DNA from: Vibrio sp. 10N
GTDB lineage: Bacteria > Pseudomonadota > Gammaproteobacteria > Enterobacterales > Vibrionaceae
Direction of reading: 5' to 3'
NCBI RefSeq assembly: GCF_036245475.1
Contig: NZ_BTPM01000001.1
Span: 1,860,001-1,924,000, forward strand
DNA length: 64,000 bases
Under the pieces are notes generated by a model. It worked only from the letters and a program-made list of their open reading frames with translations. It made no database searches and was not told the origin of the DNA. The first letter of the stretch is position 1, and every line of letters starts with the position of its first letter. The position numbers and the translations under genes were made by a program. This document shows positions 7,724 to 14,995 of the stretch, one piece after another.

Positions 7724-9091
7724 ATGAACAATCTTCAATCTACATTACAAACCATTGACTCATTCGTTTGGGGTCCACCACTACTTATTTTGTTGGTCGG
7801 TACCGGCGTTTACTTCACGTTTAAATTGGGTCTTTTACAGTTCCGCCATCTTCCGACTGCGTTAAAACTTATATTTACCAAAGACAAATCTGGCCAAGGC
7901 GATGTGTCTAGCTTTGCAGCTCTTTGTACCGCACTCTCTGCCACAATTGGTACAGGTAATATCGTTGGTGTTGCAACGGCGATTAAACTTGGTGGTCCCG
8001 GTGCGCTATTTTGGATGTGGCTTGCGGCGCTATTTGGTATGGCAACCAAATACGCGGAATGCTTGCTTGCAGTGAAATACCGTAAAGTGGACGACAAAGG
8101 CCAAATGCTCGGCGGCCCTATGTACTATCTTCGAGATGGCGTAGGCTCCAAGTTTCTCGCGACCATGTTCGCAGTATTTGCCCTCGGTGTAGCATGCTTT
8201 GGTATCGGTACTTTTCCGCAAGTGAATGCCATTCTTGATGCCAGCGAAATTTCGTTTGGTGTATCACGCGAACTTTCAGCAGCTGTACTCACGCTATTAG
8301 TCGCTTTCGTTACCCTAGGTGGCATTCAATCAATTGCTAAGGTGGCAGGTAAAGTCGTACCAACTATGGCGGTATTCTATGTACTGGCGTGTCTCAGCGT
8401 TATCATCATGAACGCTGATAAGCTTGTGGATGCGGTACAACTTGTCGTTGTTTCAGCGTTTAGTAGCACAGCTGCAACTGGTGGCTTTGTCGGCGCGAGC
8501 ATCATGCTAGCGATCCAATCGGGTATCGCTCGCGGCGTATTCTCTAACGAAAGTGGTCTTGGTAGTGCACCAATGGCAGCAGCGGCAGCGAAAACTGATA
8601 GCTGCGTTCGTCAGGGACTCATCTCGATGACAGGTACCTTTATCGATACCATCATCATTTGTACCATGACGGGTTTGGCATTGATTCTCACTGGTGCATG
8701 GCAAAGTGACTTTGCTGGCGCAGCAATGACCACTCACGCGTTTGCGACCGGTCTTAACGCTGAGTACTTTGGTCCAATGCTGGTCTCTATTGGTCTCATG
8801 TTCTTTGCCTTCACAACGATTCTTGGCTGGAACTACTATGGTGAGCGCTGCGTGGTATTCCTGATGGGCACGAAAGCGGTACTACCTTATAAAATCATTT
8901 TCGTTGGTTTGGTCGCCTCCGGCGCGTTCCTGCATCTGGATATGATTTGGATTATCGCCGATATCGTCAATGGTTTGATGGCCATACCTAACCTGATTGG
9001 TTTAGTGCTTCTTCGTGGTGTCGTCATTGAAGAAACTAAGCTCTACTTTGCCGCGCAATCCCGCACAAACAAAGTCGCTGCAACGGCATAA
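7724..9091 (+). CDS. Alanine/glycine:sodium symporter (AGCS family)
   Basis: A 455-residue inner-membrane transporter of the AGCS family, with about 10-11 membrane segments, that couples alanine or glycine movement to sodium. Family signatures include SATIGTGNIVGVATAI (about residues 70-85), GGPMYYLRDG (about 130-139) and RGVFSNESGLGSAPMAAAAAKT (middle). It is a single gene, preceded by AAGGGGAAATC and by the tandem glycine riboswitch. Glycine is therefore the likely regulator and a likely substrate. A bidirectional terminator follows. Confidence 0.94.
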   Translation: MNNLQSTLQTIDSFVWGPPLLILLVGTGVYFTFKLGLLQFRHLPTALKLIFTKDKSGQGDVSSFAALCTALSATIGTGNIVGVATAIKLGGPGALFWMWLAALFGMATKYAECLLAVKYRKVDDKGQMLGGPMYYLRDGVGSKFLATMFAVFALGVACFGIGTFPQVNAILDASEISFGVSRELSAAVLTLLVAFVTLGGIQSIAKVAGKVVPTMAVFYVLACLSVIIMNADKLVDAVQLVVVSAFSSTAATGGFVGASIMLAIQSGIARGVFSNESGLGSAPMAAAAAKTDSCVRQGLISMTGTFIDTIIICTMTGLALILTGAWQSDFAGAAMTTHAFATGLNAEYFGPMLVSIGLMFFAFTTILGWNYYGERCVVFLMGTKAVLPYKIIFVGLVASGAFLHLDMIWIIADIVNGLMAIPNLIGLVLLRGVVIEETKLYFAAQSRTNKVAATA

Positions 9092-9105
9092 TGTCGTTAG
9101 ACTGA

Positions 9106-9140
9106 TCAAAAAAAGGTCTGAATAATCAGACCTTTTTTTA
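9106..9140 (+). terminator. Bidirectional terminator after the symporter
   Basis: AAAAAAAGGTCTG and CAGACCTTTTTTT form a perfect stem around a 6-base loop. The T run ends in the stop codon of the small minus-strand gene at 9138-9251, so it can serve both convergent transcripts. Confidence 0.88.
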
Positions 9141-9251
9141 CATAAACATAATGTCGGCAATGCTATCTAATGCCGCATCAACGGCGCCGTTTACCTGCAC
9201 TGCGACACTCGACATAAACGCCGAACAAACCGCAATCAAAGCGATAATCAT
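9138..9251 (-). CDS. Small hydrophobic peptide of 37 residues
   Basis: A short frame starts with ATG at 9251 behind an exceptionally good ribosome site (GAGGAGG, five bases upstream) and ends exactly at the shared terminator. The peptide has a hydrophobic first half (MIIALIAVCSAFMSSVAV) and an acidic, Ala-rich amphipathic second half. It could be a small membrane protein or a leader peptide. No family is recognised; the case rests on the ribosome site, length coherence and terminator placement. Confidence 0.55.
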   Translation of the reverse strand: MIIALIAVCSAFMSSVAVQVNGAVDAALDSIADIMFM

Positions 9252-9305
9252 AAAAACCTCCTCTTTCAGTCAGTCTTCATTTTATCTCTCGACTTCTATC
9301 GGCAT

Positions 9306-10847
9306 TTACCCTTTTACGCCACGGCCTTGATGATCTTGAATTCTAAACAGCACCATAACTAAAGCCGGAACCAAAATGAGTACGGGCGTTACGAATACTT
9401 GAAGCAACAACGAACCTAACCCGCTGTGAGAAAACAAGTTTTCCAACTGAAAATACCCAAGGAGCACAATAAGGATAAGAACCAGCGATAACAGCAACTC
9501 TTTTAAACACATGGTAGAACGCGGGAGGCGAACTCGACTTGCTAGCGTAAATAGCAGCATACCTAAACAAAGTCCAAGCCAACTTAAAAATGTTGGGAAC
9601 GGCCAGACATAGCAAAGGAGCGCTGCCACTGTCGTAAGCACCAACCAGACTCGTGTTCGGGTGAATGTATACACTTCACTCACAGCTAAACTCAGGGAGT
9701 GGCGAACAAAGTGCCACCCCACAAGCGCACCCAGCAAGGCGCCAGCCAACATATCAGAAAGGAACGCACCGCCACTGATAAACTGATAGAACACCAACAC
9801 GGTACTAACAATGACAAACGCAAACATGAACAAGGTTCTAAATCTTGTATGGATCTGACTCATGACGATGGTGGAAATCGAGACCCAATTTGCAATGAGC
9901 AAATCCGGAAAACTGTACCCACTTCGGTCGGTGTAATTGATAGAAGGCAGGTACGCATGGGGAACCGGAAAACCAAAGCCCTGCTTAGCCACCAGAATAA
10001 ACAAAGAAGTGGCAGTCACTGCGAACATCAACTGACCGGTAAAGTGACGTCCCCATAGCCAAATAAACAGAGGCAAGAATGCCATTAGAAACAGAGGCTG
10101 AACCAGAACATATAAAATTCTTCCGCCCCACACTACCACCTCGCGAATATGCAAAGGCGCTTGCATTAATATCTCTTGAGCGCTCTCGAGCCAGCCCAGT
10201 TCGATCTGGTGAACCGTCGGTGCTGATTCAATGAGGTTATCGATAAACTGGATCGGTTGGTTACCGACTGCCTCATACATCCCTTTAACCAACGGCCACT
10301 GTTTTGGATAGCGGTAGTCCTTTGGCGCAACTGACTTAGGTTGAATCAATGTTGCACTTCGGACTTCTACTCCAAAGTGAGGAGCGAAATAGATAGGTAA
10401 TTCAATTCCTTTTGAGAGCTTTGTCGCTTCATAAGCGATGATTTCCGACTCAACATGACATTCAAAAAAAATGGCTTGGCGGGTGCGTCCAAGCTCTCTG
10501 CCTACATCGACAACCAACCCTGCTTCTTCCCATGTTTCTCGTTGAGCAGTCAGGCGTGGGTCTTCATTATTTTCTATCGTTCCGCCAGGCAGCGACAGCT
10601 TACCCGTGATGATCTCATCTACGAGCAACAAACGATCTTTACTTCTGACAATACACAAAGACCCGCGAATCGAGGGCGCAAGCGGTGCGAGCGGCAATGG
10701 GTGTTGGCTGGCTTTACGCACAGCTTGCCCTATCGCCCCCTTACTGGATACTTCAGGCGATGATTCTGCAGATGCAGCAAAACTCAGATTTGCAGTAAAA
10801 ATCGCGAGCAAGCACAAAAAAAACCAATGGCTCAATAATTGAGTCAC
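9306..10847 (-). CDS. Nudix hydrolase fused to a degenerate PAP2-type membrane domain
   Basis: A 513-residue two-domain protein. A signal or anchor sequence (residues 5-26) is followed by a Nudix hydrolase domain with an intact Nudix box, G89-x5-E-x7-RE-x2-EE-x-G (residues 89-110). From about residue 240 there are about six membrane segments with the layout of a PAP2 phosphatase. The PAP2 motifs are damaged: K-x6-RP is K288...V295-P296, PSGH is PDLL (314-317), and the third motif keeps Asp365 but has Gln355 for Arg and Ala361 for the catalytic His. The Nudix half may face the periplasm. The GNAT gene lies 13 bases upstream on the same strand. Confidence 0.85.
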   Translation of the reverse strand: MTQLLSHWFFLCLLAIFTANLSFAASAESSPEVSSKGAIGQAVRKASQHPLPLAPLAPSIRGSLCIVRSKDRLLLVDEIITGKLSLPGGTIENNEDPRLTAQRETWEEAGLVVDVGRELGRTRQAIFFECHVESEIIAYEATKLSKGIELPIYFAPHFGVEVRSATLIQPKSVAPKDYRYPKQWPLVKGMYEAVGNQPIQFIDNLIESAPTVHQIELGWLESAQEILMQAPLHIREVVVWGGRILYVLVQPLFLMAFLPLFIWLWGRHFTGQLMFAVTATSLFILVAKQGFGFPVPHAYLPSINYTDRSGYSFPDLLIANWVSISTIVMSQIHTRFRTLFMFAFVIVSTVLVFYQFISGGAFLSDMLAGALLGALVGWHFVRHSLSLAVSEVYTFTRTRVWLVLTTVAALLCYVWPFPTFLSWLGLCLGMLLFTLASRVRLPRSTMCLKELLLSLVLILIVLLGYFQLENLFSHSGLGSLLLQVFVTPVLILVPALVMVLFRIQDHQGRGVKG

Positions 10848-10860
10848 GAATAATCCTAAT

Positions 10861-11361
10861 TTATATTTTTTTTCTAAGACAATGAATGTGAGGGAAAAAT
10901 CCCTGCTTCTTATAGAGATTCAATGCCGATTGATTGAAATCCCAGACTTCAACCATAAGCTGTGTTGCACCGAGGTGTTCTAGGCGTGTTTGAGCCTCAA
11001 CAAGCAAAGCCTCAGCGATACCGTGTTGTCTCCACGATGGCGTTACAAACAGCTCATCAATATTGCCGACTAAACTCGGCTTGCTAATGGGTGAAGTGAG
11101 TTCGCAAAACTGGGCGGTAACGAAACCGACAATCTTTGGGTTGTCACTTTTGGTTATAGAGGATGCAGTTGCAACCAACACCAAGCAATCGGGTGAATCT
11201 AAATAGCGGGCGATGCTTTTTTCTTGTTGTACTTCATCAGCAGATTTGAAATCTGTCGGTACCGCACTATGGTGGTGATCATGCAATTCAAACATTAAAT
11301 CATTAAGAATATCGAGATCTTGAATAGTCGCAGAACGAAGTGAGATGCGAGGTGAAGTCAT
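10861..11361 (-). CDS. GNAT-family N-acetyltransferase
   Basis: A 166-residue protein of the GNAT fold. ISLRSATIQDLDILNDL opens the domain, IDELFVTPSWRQHGIAEALL is the acetyl-CoA-binding motif A (about residues 105-124), and ALNLYKKQGF is the closing motif B. The RxxGxA pyrophosphate-binding loop is present as RQHGIA. Substrate unknown. It is 13 bases upstream of the Nudix-PAP2 gene on the same strand and probably co-transcribed with it. Confidence 0.88.
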   Translation of the reverse strand: MTSPRISLRSATIQDLDILNDLMFELHDHHHSAVPTDFKSADEVQQEKSIARYLDSPDCLVLVATASSITKSDNPKIVGFVTAQFCELTSPISKPSLVGNIDELFVTPSWRQHGIAEALLVEAQTRLEHLGATQLMVEVWDFNQSALNLYKKQGFFPHIHCLRKKI

Positions 11362-11523
11362 CGGAATACGCTCGATTTAGTGGTTGAAATAGCCGGTCAC
11401 AAATGTGCGCATAGTGTGAGGGTTTTGTCAGGGATGTGCAAATAAAAAAATCTAACAATTGGGCGCGCCCGTCAAGGCTGGGGAAAACCTCACTATACTT
11501 ACAGAAAAACTCAAGGATTGGTT

Positions 11524-11862
11524 ATGAAACTCTCTCGTTTTTGGTTACTCGTCGGTTTACTACCTACTACGATGGCATTCAGCGCAGAGCTGCCTTTGAA
11601 ATGCCGCTTGGACACTTCTGCAGATCAATTCTGGTTCTACCAAGACCAACTCGTCTTCAAAAGTAACCAATTTATTATTTTTCAGAATTTCAAAGGGCGT
11701 GTAGTCACTCAGGTGGATGTTAAAACCGGCAAATTTAGTCGTACCACCTACATTGGAGAGCCGTTTGTTCCTAAGTATCAAATGCTGTTTGGTACCTGCG
11801 AAAAACCGAACCATGTCCTTAAAATGTGGCACATGAGTTCGGTTGAAATGGATGAGAGGTAA
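11524..11862 (+). CDS. Small exported protein, unknown function
   Basis: A 112-residue protein with a clear signal peptide: MKLSRF, a hydrophobic core, then TTMAFSA with probable cleavage before ELPLKC. The mature part is about 90 residues, has two Cys (KCRLDT and GTCEKP) that could pair in the periplasm, and looks beta-rich. AAGGATTGGTT precedes the ATG at 11524; a TTG two codons earlier is less likely. It converges on prpE. No family recognised. Confidence 0.65.
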   Translation: MKLSRFWLLVGLLPTTMAFSAELPLKCRLDTSADQFWFYQDQLVFKSNQFIIFQNFKGRVVTQVDVKTGKFSRTTYIGEPFVPKYQMLFGTCEKPNHVLKMWHMSSVEMDER

Positions 11863-11875
11863 CGAGTTACCTCTC
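11854..11875. terminator. Hairpin between the small exported protein and prpE
   Basis: GAGAGGTAAC and GTTACCTCTC form a 10-bp inverted repeat with almost no loop, lying between two convergent genes and covering the stop codon of the plus-strand one. There is no convincing T run on either side, so intrinsic termination is uncertain. Confidence 0.4.
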
Positions 11876-11886
11876 TAATCTGCCAA

Positions 11887-13767
11887 TTAACTCGGATGAA
11901 GCGCCTTTTCAATCTCAGATAGGCTCGCAGGATCATCTATCGTGGAAGGGACAGTATAGGTTTCGCCATCGGCGATTTGCCTAATAACGCGACGTAAGAT
12001 CTTGCCTGAGCGTGTTTTTGGCAGTCTGTCGACAACCAGTGCATGCTTAAAGCACGCTACCGCACCGATTTCAGAACGTACTTTACCGACTAGCTCACTT
12101 TCCAATGCCCCACTGTCCACTTTCACGCCGTCTTTAAGTACAACAAGACCGAGTGGCAGTTGACCTTTTAAGTCATCATGAACACCCACGACCGCACATT
12201 CAGCGATAGCTGGGTGACCACCAACAATCTCTTCCATTTCACCAGTTGAGAGGCGATGCCCAGCCACGTTGATCACGTCGTCTACCCTACCCATGATAAA
12301 CAAGTAGCCATCTTCATCGAGATACCCACCGTCACCAGAGACGTAGTAACCTTCAAATTGACTTAGATAACCAGAATCAAATCTATCGTGATTGCGCCAC
12401 ACCGTGGTTAGGCAGCTTGGTGGAAGCGGACGTTTTAGTGACACAAAACCTTGTTGGTTGGCGCCAACTGGCTCCCCTAACTCATTTAAGATTTCGACTT
12501 TAAAACCAGGACTGGGCATGGTCGAAGAACCCGCTTTGATTGGCATTGACTGAAGCCCAACAGGATTCGATGAGATTGCCCATCCGGTTTCCGTCTGCCA
12601 CCAGTGGTCAATAACAGGTTTGCTAGTGTGGCTTTGTACCCACTCTAGTGTTGGTGGGTCGAGCCGCTCGCCCGCCATAAAGATACTATCTAAAGCGCTT
12701 AAATCGTACTTGGTAAGCTCTAAGCCTTCTGGATCTTCTTTCTTAATCGCTCTAAACGCTGTCGGAGCGGAAAACAGAACCTTCACCTGATGCTCTTCAC
12801 AAACCCGCCAAAACGCACCCGGATCTGGCGTTCGCACCGGTTTACCTTCAAACAGAATCGACGTACAACCATGAATCAGCGGTGCATAGACAATGTAAGA
12901 GTGCCCCACTACCCAACCGACATCGGATGCTGCCCAAAACACCCCATCGGTTGGCATGTTGTAGATGGCATTCATGGAATATTTCATCGCCACAGCGTGA
13001 CCGCCGTTATCACGTACCACACCTTTCGGTTTACCCGTCGTGCCAGAGGTATACAGAATATAGAGCGGGTCGGTAGCTAATACTGGCACACACGCATGAG
13101 GTAGAGCACGTTCATATTGCTCTGCCCAATCAAGATCACGCTCTTGGTTTAGCTCAGCTAAACACTGAGGGCGTTGCAGCACAAGTACCTTCTCTGGTTT
13201 CCAGCGGCTGTCCATAATGGCCTGATCCACCAGCGGTTTGTATGGCAGAACCTTGTTGATTTCAATGCCACAAGAGGCGGTCATAATGACCTTGGGCTCT
13301 GCATCTTCAATTCGTACCGCCAGTTCATTAGGAGCAAAGCCGCCAAATACCACAGAGTGAATCGCACCAAGACGGGCACACGCTAGCATCGCCATCGCTG
13401 CCTCTGGGATCATCGGCATATAGATAATCACCCTATCGCCTTTCGTCACGCCCTGCGATGCCAGCATTCCAGCAATTTTCGCCACCTTGTCACGCATTAC
13501 CTCGTAGCTATAACGCTCTTTAACACCAGTGACAGGTGAGTCATAAATCAGCGCCGTATTATCGCCTCGGCCTTGCTCACAGTGATAATCCAAGGCTAGC
13601 CATGCGGTATTCATTTCCCCATCAGGAAACCAGCGTTCGATGCCGTTGTCGTCTTTCGCCAAGATGGTTTTCGGCGCTTCAAACCAATCAATATTTTCCG
13701 CTTGATGCTGCCAGAAGGATTCCGGTTGTTGCTCTGCCCATTGGTACTCTTTTTGATATGCAGACAT
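11887..13767 (-). CDS. prpE: Propionate--CoA ligase
   Basis: Cytosolic AMP-forming acyl-CoA synthetase that activates propionate to propionyl-CoA, the entry step of the methylcitrate cycle. The 626 residues show the adenylate-forming loop YTSGTTGKPKGVV (about residues 240-252), the WWQTETGW motif, the hinge around YLFIMGRVDDVINVAGHR, and the C-terminal acetylation-type Lys in PKTRSGKILRR. Acetyl-CoA synthetase is closely related, but the position as last gene of the prp operon favours propionate. It starts 21 bases after the prpF stop. Confidence 0.93.
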   Translation of the reverse strand: MSAYQKEYQWAEQQPESFWQHQAENIDWFEAPKTILAKDDNGIERWFPDGEMNTAWLALDYHCEQGRGDNTALIYDSPVTGVKERYSYEVMRDKVAKIAGMLASQGVTKGDRVIIYMPMIPEAAMAMLACARLGAIHSVVFGGFAPNELAVRIEDAEPKVIMTASCGIEINKVLPYKPLVDQAIMDSRWKPEKVLVLQRPQCLAELNQERDLDWAEQYERALPHACVPVLATDPLYILYTSGTTGKPKGVVRDNGGHAVAMKYSMNAIYNMPTDGVFWAASDVGWVVGHSYIVYAPLIHGCTSILFEGKPVRTPDPGAFWRVCEEHQVKVLFSAPTAFRAIKKEDPEGLELTKYDLSALDSIFMAGERLDPPTLEWVQSHTSKPVIDHWWQTETGWAISSNPVGLQSMPIKAGSSTMPSPGFKVEILNELGEPVGANQQGFVSLKRPLPPSCLTTVWRNHDRFDSGYLSQFEGYYVSGDGGYLDEDGYLFIMGRVDDVINVAGHRLSTGEMEEIVGGHPAIAECAVVGVHDDLKGQLPLGLVVLKDGVKVDSGALESELVGKVRSEIGAVACFKHALVVDRLPKTRSGKILRRVIRQIADGETYTVPSTIDDPASLSEIEKALHPS

Positions 13768-13788
13768 AATGCGTCCTCCAATATGTCT

Positions 13789-14985
13789 TTAATAATTTGA
13801 AACGTCTTTGATCAATAACGTATCCGAAGGTACACGAATCCAGCCTTCCATAAGGATCCGCGCACTTCGACTCATAATGGCTCTATCGACCGTCCAGCCT
13901 TGCTCTGATTGACAAGCTACAGCCCCCACCTTGAGCGTTCCCGATGGGTGCCCAAAGGTCACTCCCTCACGAGCACCACCACCAGCAGCCATATTAACCA
14001 CCGTACCTTCTACGCTCGCAGCGCAAGCAATGGCAACGGCTGCCGTGCCCATCATGGCGTGATGAAGCTTACCCATCGACAGCGCTCTGACTAATAGGTC
14101 GACATCTGCCGCCTCGATGGTTTTGTCACTTGAAGAGCGATAAGGTTTAGGCTCGGAAACGAAGGCAATCTTTGGCGTATGCTGACGCGTTGCCGCTTGC
14201 TCAATAGAGTCAATCAATCCCATTTTCAATGCCCCATGAGCGCGAATGGTTTCGAACTTTTCAAGCCAGTTGGCATCGCTATTGATGTCTTGTTGCAGCT
14301 CAGTACCTTCGAGGCCAAGTTCGGCCGCTTCGATGAAGATCGTTGGAATGCCCGCGTTGATCATCGTGGCATTGAACACGCCGACTTCTGGTACATGTAG
14401 GTCATCGATCAAGTTCCCCGTTGGAAACATCGAGCCTCCACTGCTGCTCGGGTCAACGAACTCTACCGCAATTTCCGCCGCTGGAAAGGTAACGCCGTCG
14501 AGAAGGAAGTCACCCAGTTCTTGAACCTCGCCATCCACCATCGGCACTTTAGCCACAATGGTTTTCTCGATATTGGCTTGCCAGATGTTAATCTCTGCTA
14601 TGCCATTTTCAGGGAGCACGCTTGGATCAATTAAGCCACTATGAATGGCAAACGGCGCCACTGCAGCTGATAAATTTCCGCAGTTGCCGCTCCAATCGAC
14701 AAACGCCTTATCAATGGCCACTTGACCGAATAAGTAATCGATGTGATGGTCTGGGCGGCTACTTTTCGACACAATCACCGTTTTACTGGTACTCGATGTT
14801 GCCCCTCCCATACCATCGATCTGCTTGGCATAGGGATCGGGGCTGCCAATGACACGCATCAACAGTTGGTCTCGAACAACGCCAGGCTGCTTTGCGGCTT
14901 CTGGTAAATCTTCGAGGCTAAAGAACACACCTTTGCTAGTCCCTCCGCGCATGTACGTGGCAGGCACCTTTATTTGTTTGCTCAT
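13789..14985 (-). CDS. prpF: 2-methylaconitate isomerase PrpF
   Basis: PrpF isomerises the 2-methyl-trans-aconitate formed by AcnD to the cis form, so that 2-methylisocitrate can be made. The 398-residue protein begins KQIKVPATYMRGGTSKGVFF, typical of the family, and has the later AAGGGAREGVTFGHPSG stretch. The ATG at 14985 has GGGGAC upstream; a longer frame to 15057 overlaps acnD and lacks similarity. It is 10 bases downstream of acnD. An acnD-prpF pair replaces the single PrpD dehydratase of enterobacteria. Confidence 0.94.
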   Translation of the reverse strand: MSKQIKVPATYMRGGTSKGVFFSLEDLPEAAKQPGVVRDQLLMRVIGSPDPYAKQIDGMGGATSSTSKTVIVSKSSRPDHHIDYLFGQVAIDKAFVDWSGNCGNLSAAVAPFAIHSGLIDPSVLPENGIAEINIWQANIEKTIVAKVPMVDGEVQELGDFLLDGVTFPAAEIAVEFVDPSSSGGSMFPTGNLIDDLHVPEVGVFNATMINAGIPTIFIEAAELGLEGTELQQDINSDANWLEKFETIRAHGALKMGLIDSIEQAATRQHTPKIAFVSEPKPYRSSSDKTIEAADVDLLVRALSMGKLHHAMMGTAAVAIACAASVEGTVVNMAAGGGAREGVTFGHPSGTLKVGAVACQSEQGWTVDRAIMSRSARILMEGWIRVPSDTLLIKDVSNY

Positions 14986-14995
14986 GCTACGTCCC

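Noticed and set aside
9699..10058. Plus-strand frame of 119 codons
   Set aside because: It lies wholly inside the Nudix-PAP2 gene, is Lys/Gln/His-rich without any domain, and has no ribosome site: an antisense shadow.
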